From: Gammaproteobacteria bacterium
Lineage (GTDB): Bacteria > Pseudomonadota > Gammaproteobacteria > QOAV01
DNA length: 9,344 nt
Assembly: GCA_027067235.1 (NCBI GenBank)
Contig: JALXFQ010000011.1
Span: forward strand, 1 to 9,344
Direction: 5' to 3'
Below are positions 1-6,412 of this stretch, in pieces. Every line of letters begins with the position of its first letter. Position 1 is the first letter of the stretch. Under the pieces are notes generated by a model that did not search any database, was not told the DNA's origin, and saw nothing but the letters and a program-made list of their open reading frames with translations. A program made the position numbers and the translations under genes.

Positions 1-333
1 GGTCCGGTTTACAACCAGAAATGGTACGGCATGAAGCCCACCACGCCGATCATCTCCGGCGGCATGAACGCGCTGCGCCTGCCCGGTTTCTTCGAAAACC
101 TGGGCCACGCCAACGTGATCAACACCGCTGGCGGCGGCTCATACGGCCACATCGACAGCCCGGCAGCTGGCGCCATTTCACTGCGTCAGGCTTACGAGTG
201 CTGGAAAGAAGGCGCAGACCCAATCGAATTCGCCAAAGAGCACAAAGAATTCGCTCGCGCATTCGAGTCCTTCCCGGGCGATGCGGATCAACTGTTCCCG
301 GGCTGGAGAGACAAGCTCGGCGTTCACAAGTAA
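1..333 (+). CDS. cbbM: Form II RuBisCO large subunit, C-terminal part (5' end outside window)
   Basis: This is the last 110 residues of ribulose-1,5-bisphosphate carboxylase/oxygenase, which fixes CO2 onto ribulose bisphosphate in the Calvin cycle in the cytoplasm. The reading frame is open from base 1 and ends at TAA 331-333. The SGGMNALR segment (residues 19-26 of the fragment) and GGGSYGH (about 44-50) correspond to the phosphate-binding loops at the end of the barrel. The MPGFFENLGN-like stretch and the FESFPGDADQLFPGW tail are typical of form II (Rhodospirillum rubrum type) and not form I. The protein ends soon after that tail, without a long extension. The catalytic lysines and loop 6 lie upstream of the window and cannot be checked. 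The downstream cbbQ and cbbO genes support the assignment. No small-subunit gene follows, as expected for form II. Confidence 0.96.
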   Translation, partial: GPVYNQKWYGMKPTTPIISGGMNALRLPGFFENLGHANVINTAGGGSYGHIDSPAAGAISLRQAYECWKEGADPIEFAKEHKEFARAFESFPGDADQLFPGWRDKLGVHK

Positions 334-403
334 CGCGCCTGTCTTCGTGAACAGCGCAGGATGCGTTGAAATTTGAATTGCATCTGCCGTGATTGATGAC
401 TGT

Positions 404-434
404 AAAAAGGCCTCCACCTGGGGGCCTTTTTTTT
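404..434 (+). terminator. Strong intrinsic terminator after cbbM
   Basis: Bases 404-415 pair with 420-431 to give a 12-bp stem with one G-T wobble (413/422) and a four-base loop (416-419). A run of eight T (427-434) follows on the 3' side. It lies 70 bp after the cbbM stop and only 34 bp before the cbbQ start. The A run at 404-408 could make it partly bidirectional. It should end most cbbM transcripts, with cbbQO reached by readthrough or by a promoter I cannot identify. Confidence 0.88.
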
Positions 435-468
435 ACCCGACACACCGTGAAACACGCGGGAGAAACTT

Positions 469-1272
469 ATGACCGATCAAGAACAATACTTCATCAAGGA
501 TGAACCTTATTACGAACCGCTGGGGAATGAAGTCCAGCGCTACGAAGCCGCCTACGCCGCACGCCTGCCGGTAATGGTAAAAGGCCCCACCGGCTGCGGC
601 AAGTCCCGTTTCATCGAGCATATGGCGTGGAAACTGGGCAAACCGCTGATCACAGTGGCCTGCAACGAAGACATGACCGCGTCTGACCTGGTTGGCCGCT
701 TCTTGCTCGACGCCAACGGCACACGCTGGCAGGACGGCCCGCTGACCGTGGCCACGCGTATTGGCGCTATCTGCTACCTGGACGAAATTGTCGAAGCACG
801 GCAGGACACCACTGTTGTTATTCATCCCCTGACCGACCACCGCCGCGTTCTGCCGCTAGACAAGAAAGGTGAGCTGGTGGAAGCGCATCCCGATTTCCAA
901 CTGGTTATTTCCTACAATCCTGGCTACCAGAGCTTGATGAAAGACCTGAAACAATCCACCAAACAGCGCTTTACCGGGATAGATTTCGACTACGCTCCGG
1001 CCGACGTGGAAATCAGTATCGTGGAAAAAGAAGCGGGCGTGGACAAACCCATGGCGGAAAAACTGGTGAAAATGGCCGAAACCGCGCGCAACCTGAAAGG
1101 CCACGGCCTCGACGAAGGCATCTCCACCCGTCTGCTGGTATATGCCGGTCAGCTGATGAGCAAAGGCATCGCACCCGCCGAAGCCTGCGAAATGGCGCTG
1201 GTCTGCCCGATTACCGACGATGAAGATATTCGCAAGACGTTGATGTCGGCAATTGATGCGTTGGGATTTTAA
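469..1272 (+). CDS. cbbQ: RuBisCO activase AAA+ ATPase CbbQ (MoxR family)
   Basis: This 267-residue protein has the usual CbbQ length. It is the ATPase of the CbbQO-type RuBisCO activase: a hexameric motor that, with CbbO, remodels RuBisCO to release tight-binding sugar phosphate inhibitors. Visible motifs are Walker A GPTGCGKS (39-46), Walker B ICYLDEI (101-107, with D105 and E106), a sensor-1 asparagine in SYNPGY (N150), a probable arginine finger in KQRF (R167), and a sensor-2 region EGISTRLL (R221). The ATG at 469 has a good ribosome site, GGGAGA at 458-463. The neighbours, form II RuBisCO upstream and cbbO 63 bp downstream, fix the role; alone the sequence could be confused with NorQ, a close relative that works with NorD on nitric oxide reductase. 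Known biochemistry of Acidithiobacillus CbbQO shows a dedicated form II version, which fits this arrangement. Confidence 0.95.
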   Translation: MTDQEQYFIKDEPYYEPLGNEVQRYEAAYAARLPVMVKGPTGCGKSRFIEHMAWKLGKPLITVACNEDMTASDLVGRFLLDANGTRWQDGPLTVATRIGAICYLDEIVEARQDTTVVIHPLTDHRRVLPLDKKGELVEAHPDFQLVISYNPGYQSLMKDLKQSTKQRFTGIDFDYAPADVEISIVEKEAGVDKPMAEKLVKMAETARNLKGHGLDEGISTRLLVYAGQLMSKGIAPAEACEMALVCPITDDEDIRKTLMSAIDALGF

Positions 1273-1287
1273 CGAAGGCCTTAGTGT

Positions 1288-1318
1288 AGGGCGGATAAGC
1301 TTGGCGCCATTCGCCAAC
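1288..1318 (+). repeat. REP-like palindrome between cbbQ and cbbO
   Basis: GGCGGAT (1290-1296) pairs with ATTCGCC (1309-1315) as a 7-bp stem with one G-T wobble, and is preceded by GTAG. The pattern GTAGGGCGGATAAGC, then GGCGCC, then a complementary CGCC end matches the general form of short dispersed palindromes that I recall from many proteobacterial intergenic regions. An alternative hairpin, TTGGCG (1301-1306) with CGCCAA (1312-1317), is also possible. No T run follows, so it is not a classical terminator. Only one copy lies in this window, so the repeat status rests on resemblance. Confidence 0.5.
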
Positions 1319-1325
1319 GTAAACT

Positions 1326-1331
1326 GGGGAG
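1326..1331 (+). promoter_or_regulatory. Ribosome binding site supporting the GTG start of cbbO
   Basis: GGGGAG lies 4 bases before the GTG at 1336. It is the only good Shine-Dalgarno match between the REP-like palindrome and the cbbO coding region, and it supports the non-ATG start. Confidence 0.65.
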
Positions 1332-1335
1332 TATC

Positions 1336-3603
1336 GTGGAAACAGTTCAGGACATATCAGAAAACGTAAAGCTCTACCGCTCCAAACTCACCTGCGGCTT
1401 CGAACGCGTCGACGACATCTTCGAAGACTGCATCGCAGAAGCCACTGCATTACTCAGCGAGCAGGGCGTCAGGGATTATCTGGAAGGCGCATCTCTGGTT
1501 TGCATGATCGGGCGCGGTGTGGAGCCGGTGCTGGAGTTTCTTGAGGAAATTCCGCAGATCGCGCACAAGCTGGGCGAGGAGTCCATCAACATTATTGCCC
1601 AGTCGGTGTGGAAAATGTCGCGTACGCCCAATGGCCGCGCCATTCCCGAGTTCATCCAGGCCATGCCGGAGGCGGCGCGACGGCTGGGCAGTCTGGAGCA
1701 GTTCCAGCATTTTCTCGACATCGTGTTCGACATGATGGAACGCACCACCGGCTCCATTCATGGTCATCACGCCACCGAGCCCAGCCCCGGCCTGCAGGAT
1801 TTCCTTAAATCTTCGGCGTTTCTGCTCGGTCAGTTGACCATCGAGGGCATACGCAACTGGGTGGATTATGGTGTTCGCAATTACCAGACCCATCCGGATC
1901 GCCAGCGCGACTTCTTTTCCATGCAATCAGCCGACAGCCGCGCAGTATTTCAGCGCGAGCGCCACGGCACGCTGTTCGCCGACAATGAACGCAACCTGGG
2001 CCTGTTCCTGCAAGCCCTGTGGAAAGATCGCGACCACCTTGTCCCCTACTCCGAAGGCTGGGACGAGCTGCGCAAGCCGCAGCCATATTACGACGCTCTG
2101 GGTATTCGCGTTCCTGACGTATTTGACGATACCCAGAGCGGCGTCAGCGGCCTGGACCGCTATCACGCAGTGCTGGTGCACATGGCCGCACACCGGCGCT
2201 GGACCACGCCCATCATCGCCGACAATTACAGCCCGTTTCAGCGCATCGCCATTGAGGTGCTGGAAGACTCGCGGGTGGAATATCTCGCCATGCAGCTCTA
2301 TCCCGGGCTGCGACGCATCTGGCAGGGTTTGCACCCTGCCCCCAAGGAAGGCGATTGCAAACCAGAAGAAGAATCCTGTATCCGTCACCGTCTGGCCATG
2401 TTGTCCTGGGCCATACTCAACCCGGATCATGGCTACACGAACAAAGACATCATCGAATTTGCCGAACGCTTTCACGCAGCGCTGAAAGACGGCGAATCCA
2501 GCCCGAAAGAAATGGCGCAGATCGCTGTTTCCTTCATCGCCCGCACCCGCCGTCAAAGCGACCAGCAGCCGAATGTCTATTTCAAAGACACTGAAATCGA
2601 ATACCGCGACGATAACCGCCACATGTGGCGCTTCATTGAAGAGGGCGACGAGGAAGAACAGTTCGACAACAAGGAAAAGGTCGACCCTAAAGATAAAAAG
2701 GTAGACGAGCTGCCGCCGCGTCATTATCCGGAATGGGATTATCATACGAAAACCTACCGCCCGGACTGGGTCAGCGTGTATGAAACCCTGCACCCGGCGG
2801 GTGACGCGGCGTTTATCGACGGCTTGCTGACCAAACACGCCGCGCTGGCAAAGCGCCTGAAACAGATTCTGGACATGGTAAAGCCGCAGGACTATGTACG
2901 CGTTCGCTATCAGGAGGAAGGCTCGGAGCTGGATCTGGATGTGGCGCTGCGTTCGTTGATCGACTTCAAAAGCGGTGCCGCGCCCGATCCGCGCATTAAC
3001 ATGAGCCATCGCCACGATGGCCGCAATATCGCCGTCACACTGTTACTGGATTTATCCGCCTCACTGGCCGATGTTCCCAACGGCGCGCAGCAAACCATCC
3101 TGGAACTGAGCCAGGAAGCGGTATCGCTGCTGGCCTGGGCCATTGAACAACTGGGTGATCCGTTTGCCATTGGCGGCTTCTTCTCCAACACCCGCCACGA
3201 AGTGCGCTATCTGCACATGAAAGGCTTCAAGGAGCACTGGGACGACACGGTGAAGGCGCGTCTGGCCGCCATGCAGCCGGGCTTGTCCACGCGCATGGGC
3301 GCAGCCATGCGCCACACCGGCCATTATCTGGAGATGCAACCGGCGGACAAGAAACTGCTGCTGGTGCTCACCGACGGCGAGCCGTTTGATATAGACGTCG
3401 GCGACGATCGCCTGCTTATTGAAGACGCGCGCAAAGCGGTGCTGGAGCTGGATCAGCAGGGCATTTATACCTACGGCATCACTCTGGACGACAAAGCCGA
3501 TGAATATATCGGCGATATTTTTGGCAAGCAGTACACAGTCATCGACCACGTGGACAAACTGCCGCAAAAGCTGCCGGAGCTGTTTTTGTCGCTGACGCGC
3601 TAG
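1336..3603 (+). CDS. cbbO: RuBisCO activase adaptor CbbO (von Willebrand A-domain protein)
   Basis: This 755-residue protein has the length expected for CbbO, the substrate adaptor that sits on the CbbQ hexamer and contacts RuBisCO. The N-terminal two thirds (about 1-430) form the family-specific alpha-helical region. A charged, acidic linker rich in Glu, Asp and Lys runs from about 436 to 460. A von Willebrand A domain occupies about 563-755 with an intact metal-ion-dependent adhesion site: DLSAS at 572-576 (D572, S574, S576), T652 in the STRMG loop, and D680 in LTDGEP. In characterised CbbO this metal site binds an acidic residue on RuBisCO, so the protein is predicted to be functional. It starts at GTG 1336 with GGGGAG upstream. 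The closest alternative, NorD, has the same layout, but the cbbM and cbbQ context favours CbbO. Confidence 0.94.
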   Translation: METVQDISENVKLYRSKLTCGFERVDDIFEDCIAEATALLSEQGVRDYLEGASLVCMIGRGVEPVLEFLEEIPQIAHKLGEESINIIAQSVWKMSRTPNGRAIPEFIQAMPEAARRLGSLEQFQHFLDIVFDMMERTTGSIHGHHATEPSPGLQDFLKSSAFLLGQLTIEGIRNWVDYGVRNYQTHPDRQRDFFSMQSADSRAVFQRERHGTLFADNERNLGLFLQALWKDRDHLVPYSEGWDELRKPQPYYDALGIRVPDVFDDTQSGVSGLDRYHAVLVHMAAHRRWTTPIIADNYSPFQRIAIEVLEDSRVEYLAMQLYPGLRRIWQGLHPAPKEGDCKPEEESCIRHRLAMLSWAILNPDHGYTNKDIIEFAERFHAALKDGESSPKEMAQIAVSFIARTRRQSDQQPNVYFKDTEIEYRDDNRHMWRFIEEGDEEEQFDNKEKVDPKDKKVDELPPRHYPEWDYHTKTYRPDWVSVYETLHPAGDAAFIDGLLTKHAALAKRLKQILDMVKPQDYVRVRYQEEGSELDLDVALRSLIDFKSGAAPDPRINMSHRHDGRNIAVTLLLDLSASLADVPNGAQQTILELSQEAVSLLAWAIEQLGDPFAIGGFFSNTRHEVRYLHMKGFKEHWDDTVKARLAAMQPGLSTRMGAAMRHTGHYLEMQPADKKLLLVLTDGEPFDIDVGDDRLLIEDARKAVLELDQQGIYTYGITLDDKADEYIGDIFGKQYTVIDHVDKLPQKLPELFLSLTR

Positions 3604-3620
3604 GCATAAATACCATCACA

Positions 3621-3649
3621 CCCGCCGCGGGGCGGGCCAAAAGCCCGCC
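3621..3649 (+). terminator. GC-rich alternative hairpins after cbbO, probable terminator
   Basis: GGCGGGC (3631-3637) pairs perfectly with GCCCGCC (3643-3649) across a CAAAA loop. The same middle segment can instead pair with CCCGCC (3621-3626) across a four-base loop. Only a weak AT-rich tail (ATTATT, 3651-3656) follows, so termination may be partial. It lies 18-46 bases after the cbbO stop and 55 bases before the fccA start. Confidence 0.5.
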
Positions 3650-3703
3650 GATTATTGCGATTTCTTCGTGCCTGCGCGCCCGCCGCTGCGTTATCATCGG
3701 CCA

Positions 3704-4009
3704 ATGTCTGCGCGAACCCTACTGTTCATTGCCTGCCTGCTGACCACCTGCGCCCACGCTGCGGAAGTGGACGGCCGTTCCATCGCGTTGCAGTGCACCG
3801 GCTGCCATGGCACCGACGGCAACTCCCAGGGCAAAACGCCGGAACTGATCGGCAAAGCCTACGATCAGCTGGCCCGCGAACTGAAAAAATTTGGCGCTGG
3901 CCGCAAACACCCCACCATGATGGATCGTGTTGTGCGCAGCTATACCTGGGCTGAATTGAAAGCGGCCGCCGAATATTTCGCCTCGCTGGACGAATTCGCC
4001 CGTGACTGA
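3704..4009 (+). CDS. fccA: Small monoheme cytochrome c, probable FccA subunit of sulfide dehydrogenase
   Basis: This is a 101-residue periplasmic class I type cytochrome c. The ATG at 3704 is preferred over a GTG at 3668 because it gives a compact signal peptide (residues 1-19: hydrophobic LLFIACLL, then AHA before the cleavage site). The single heme-binding motif CTGCH is at 31-35, with H35 as proximal ligand; M72 or M73 in HPTMMD is the likely distal ligand. The mature protein would be about 82 residues. The gene overlaps fccB by 8 bp, so it is most likely the electron-accepting subunit of flavocytochrome c sulfide dehydrogenase. The Allochromatium FccA carries two hemes, whereas this one has one, a variant also known from some thiobacilli. 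I see no strong ribosome site. A TATCAT box at 3692-3697 just before the ATG might be a -10 element, but no matching -35 is visible. Confidence 0.85.
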   Translation: MSARTLLFIACLLTTCAHAAEVDGRSIALQCTGCHGTDGNSQGKTPELIGKAYDQLARELKKFGAGRKHPTMMDRVVRSYTWAELKAAAEYFASLDEFARD

Positions 4010-5279
4010 TCGCCGGGCCTTCCTGAAATGGCTGTCTGCCAGTGGATTGGCCGCCTGCGCACCGCCACTGCGGGCCAGCAGCCAGGCCCATGTGGTCGTC
4101 GCCGGCGGCGGCTTCGGCGGCGCCACCGCAGCCAAATATCTGCGCAAGTTCAATCCCGCCCTGAAAGTCACACTGGTGGAACCGCGCAAGGAACTGATCA
4201 CCTGCCCGTTCAGCAACTGGGTGATTGGCGGACTGCGGAATATTGATTTCATCACCCATTCCTACGACAAGCTGGTCAAACACTGGGGCGTCAGACTATT
4301 GCAGGATCGCGTGGCCGGCATAGACGCAGAGAAAAAAACCGTGCGGCTGGGCGGGGGTGATCTGCTCCGTTATGACCGGCTCATCGTTTCACCGGGCATC
4401 GAACTCGATTTTGACGCCATCGAAGGCTATGGCGCTGGTGATAGCGAAGCAATACCGCACGCCTATCAGGCGGCGGGCGAACAGACTCTGAACCTGCGCC
4501 GCCAGCTGGAGTCCATGAGCGATGGCGGGGTTTTCGTTATTTCGGTGCCGCTCAACCCCTACCGCTGCCCCGCCGCACCCTATGAACGCGCCAGCCTGGT
4601 GGCCAACTATTTCAAACGTCACAAACCCAGATCCAAGGTCATCATACTGGACGCCAAAAGCCGCATTCCGGAGCAGGCGCATTTCTACCGCGGCTGGCAG
4701 GAGTTTTATCGACTGGGCGAGAAAGACGCCATGCTGGAATTCGTGCCGGGGCCGGATGGCGCAGCTGTCAGCGTCGATGCCAAAACCCGTACCGTCCTCA
4801 CCGGCGAATGGGAAGAGAAACACAAAGCCGATGTATTGAATATCATCCCTCCCAACAAGGCCGGAAAACTGGCCAGCAGCAACGGCCTCACCGACGATTC
4901 GGGCTGGTGCCCTGTGAATCCGGTCACGTCCGAATCTATGTTGATCCCGGGCGTTCACGTCATTGGCGACTCGGCAGACATGTCGCCATTGCCAAAATCC
5001 GCCTACGGCGCCAATTCACAGGCGAAAAACTGTGCCCTGGCGGTCATCGACCTGCTACAGGGCCGATCACCGCCAGAGTTTCCCGGCTGGATGAACACCT
5101 GTTACAGCATGCTTTCCGACCATCACGCGGTATCCATCATGCGCCGCTACAAGCTGGATAACGGCAAAATCATTTCGGTCAAAGGCGGAGGCGCATCGCC
5201 CTATGACACCGACCATGCGCGCGAGGTCTCCTACGCCATCAGCTGGTACCGGAACATGATTTATGACACGCTGGGGTGA
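4002..5279 (+). CDS. fccB: Flavocytochrome c sulfide dehydrogenase, flavoprotein subunit
   Basis: This 425-residue FAD enzyme of the pyridine nucleotide-disulfide oxidoreductase superfamily oxidises sulfide in the periplasm and passes electrons to the cytochrome subunit. The GTG start at 4002 keeps a twin-arginine signal, DRRAFLK (3-9), followed by a short hydrophobic stretch, so the protein is probably exported folded with its cofactor. The FAD-binding fingerprint VVVAGGGFGG is at 31-40 and a second FAD motif with GD lies at 322-323. C68 in ITCPFSNWVIGG matches the cysteine that covalently holds FAD in characterised FccB. C189 (YRCPAAPYERA) and C367 (MNTCYS) match the redox-active disulfide pair at the sulfide site. 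All three key cysteines are present, so the enzyme should be active. One oddity is LAAC at 16-19, which resembles a lipobox and could make this a lipoprotein. Sulfide:quinone reductase is an unlikely alternative because of the Tat signal, C68 and the fccA neighbour. Confidence 0.94.
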   Translation: MTDRRAFLKWLSASGLAACAPPLRASSQAHVVVAGGGFGGATAAKYLRKFNPALKVTLVEPRKELITCPFSNWVIGGLRNIDFITHSYDKLVKHWGVRLLQDRVAGIDAEKKTVRLGGGDLLRYDRLIVSPGIELDFDAIEGYGAGDSEAIPHAYQAAGEQTLNLRRQLESMSDGGVFVISVPLNPYRCPAAPYERASLVANYFKRHKPRSKVIILDAKSRIPEQAHFYRGWQEFYRLGEKDAMLEFVPGPDGAAVSVDAKTRTVLTGEWEEKHKADVLNIIPPNKAGKLASSNGLTDDSGWCPVNPVTSESMLIPGVHVIGDSADMSPLPKSAYGANSQAKNCALAVIDLLQGRSPPEFPGWMNTCYSMLSDHHAVSIMRRYKLDNGKIISVKGGGASPYDTDHAREVSYAISWYRNMIYDTLG

Positions 5280-5871
5280 CAGCGGCTTGAGGCTGGATAT
5301 TTCAGGCTGGAGGCTCGCGCTGATGGCTGCCCTGCTTCTATCCAGCATGGCGCGGGCAGAGCTGGTTCAGTCGACAAACGCCCTCACCGGCCTCAACTCA
5401 TGGGAAACAAACGAGCATTCACTACAACTGGAGCTGGTTCAGCGCTATCCATCGCAAACCGCGGCGTTCTTTATCGCCCGCGGTTTTCCTGAGGCCATCG
5501 CCACCGAACTGGCTGAAACCGGCTGCGTATTCCAGACCATCGGAAAAAATATAGGCAAAAACCACGATGTCAGCTTCAACCTTGCCGAATGGCGCGTTGT
5601 GATTGGCGACCAGACCCTGCCGCTAAAGCTGAAAAAACAGTGGCACAAACAATGGGCAAAAAATGCTGTTACGCCTGCCGCCAGAATCGCCTTCCGCTGG
5701 GCCACCTTCCCCACGGAACAAACCTTCAAACCCGGCGATTACAACTGGGGAATGATTACCTTCAACCTGCCGCCCGGCAGTGAGTTCGACCTGAAAGTGG
5801 TCTGGCGCGAAGGCGGCGCAGAATATTCCAGCGTCATACCCGAACTGCAATGCGCAAAGGATCCCTCATGA
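5263..5871 (+). CDS. Secreted protein of unknown function in the fcc operon
   Basis: I do not recognise this 202-residue protein. It has a signal peptide: a hydrophobic stretch LALMAALLLSSM (18-29) ending in ARA before E33. The mature part is about 170 residues, soluble and probably beta-rich, with many Trp residues and two cysteines (C88 and C197) that could form a disulfide. No heme, metal or flavin motif is visible. The start is uncertain. ATG 5263 overlaps fccB by 17 bp and gives a long N-region. TTG 5287 has GGGG at 5273-5276 upstream and gives a standard 24-residue signal. ATG 5323 has an excellent GGAGG site but leaves a signal that is too short. Its stop overlaps the start of the tlpA-like gene (ATGA), so the two are probably translationally coupled. 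A role as an accessory factor for FccAB or the thioredoxin is inferred from position only. Confidence 0.8.
   Translation: MTRWGDSGLRLDISGWRLALMAALLLSSMARAELVQSTNALTGLNSWETNEHSLQLELVQRYPSQTAAFFIARGFPEAIATELAETGCVFQTIGKNIGKNHDVSFNLAEWRVVIGDQTLPLKLKKQWHKQWAKNAVTPAARIAFRWATFPTEQTFKPGDYNWGMITFNLPPGSEFDLKVVWREGGAEYSSVIPELQCAKDPS
5309..5313 (+). promoter_or_regulatory. Shine-Dalgarno-like GGAGG inside the unknown secreted gene
   Basis: GGAGG lies 9 bases before the internal ATG at 5323. It would normally mark a start, but starting there leaves only 12 residues of signal peptide with no positive N-region. It is part of the second copy of a direct repeat AGGCTGGA (5290-5297 and 5304-5311), so it may be incidental. 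Confidence 0.3.
5856..5861 (+). promoter_or_regulatory. Ribosome binding site deciding the tlpA-like start
   Basis: AAAGGA ends 6 bases before the ATG at 5868. This favours 5868 over the in-frame ATG at 5850 and places the start in an ATGA overlap with the preceding stop. Confidence 0.65.
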
Positions 5872-6407
5872 AACAACTGGCGCTGTCTTTCATACTGACT
5901 TTGCCTCTGGCTTTACTGTCTGTTGCCGCGCCAGCCGACCAGACGTTGACGCCATCCGCCGACAAACCGCTGGCCCATGACTTTGAGCTGGCGGATCAGG
6001 ATGGCGCCAGACACAAACTTTCCGATTTCCGCGGCAAACCGGTCGTAGTCAATTTCTGGGCCACCTGGTGCCCGCCCTGCCGCAAGGAATTGCCATCCAT
6101 GAACCGCGCCTGGCAACAACTCAAAGATCAGGGCGCGCAAATGATAGCCGTGGACGTGGGCGAAGACGAAGACACCATTTTCGGCTTTCTCAGCGACTAT
6201 CCTATCGAATTTCTGGTGCTGCTGGATATCGACGGCTCGGAAGTGACGCGCTGGCCGGTGAAAGGCGTGCCGACGACCTTCGTACTCGACCCCGAAGGGC
6301 GCATCGTTTACACGGCTATTGGCGGCAGGGAGTGGGATGATCCGGCGTTGCTGGAAAAGGTTCTCGCCTTGCGAACGGGTGGGGCCTCGGTGACCAAAAA
6401 GCAATAA
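5868..6407 (+). CDS. TlpA/ResA-like periplasmic thioredoxin
   Basis: This 179-residue protein is of the TlpA-like/DsbE (AhpC-TSA/Redoxin) group: exported thioredoxins that mostly reduce disulfides in the periplasm, for example in apocytochrome c before heme attachment. An N-terminal hydrophobic signal (about 4-20) is followed by AAPA near residue 23, so it is either cleaved and soluble or anchored. The thioredoxin fold covers about 35-170. The active site is WCPPC (67-71; C68 and C71), inside the FWATWCPPCRKELP block typical of TlpA/ResA, and the cis-proline is P135 in GVPTTF. The ATG at 5868 overlaps the previous stop as ATGA. In this operon it might reduce the FccB disulfide or assist FccA heme attachment, but gene order is the only support. 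Other options are a general ResA/CcmG-type protein or a SoxW/SoxS-like thioredoxin. Confidence 0.9.
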   Translation: MKQLALSFILTLPLALLSVAAPADQTLTPSADKPLAHDFELADQDGARHKLSDFRGKPVVVNFWATWCPPCRKELPSMNRAWQQLKDQGAQMIAVDVGEDEDTIFGFLSDYPIEFLVLLDIDGSEVTRWPVKGVPTTFVLDPEGRIVYTAIGGREWDDPALLEKVLALRTGGASVTKKQ

Positions 6408-6412
6408 CCCGC

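Noticed and set aside
366..394. TTGAAA at 366-371 as a -35 box of a cbbQ promoter.
   Set aside because: No acceptable -10 hexamer lies 16-18 bases downstream, and the strong terminator at 404-434 would stop such a transcript.
1927..3015. Long open frame of 362 codons on the minus strand, antisense to cbbO.
   Set aside because: It lies wholly inside cbbO, whose product is a clear family match with an intact metal site. The antisense translation has no recognisable domain and looks like a codon-bias shadow.
3668..3703. GTG 3668 as an upstream start for the cytochrome gene.
   Set aside because: It adds 12 residues (Pro and Arg rich) before an already complete signal peptide that begins at ATG 3704.
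5290..5311. Direct repeat AGGCTGGA (two copies, 14 bp apart) as a possible operator.
   Set aside because: It is short, lies within coding sequence near the start of the unknown gene, and has no second pair or palindrome to suggest a binding site.
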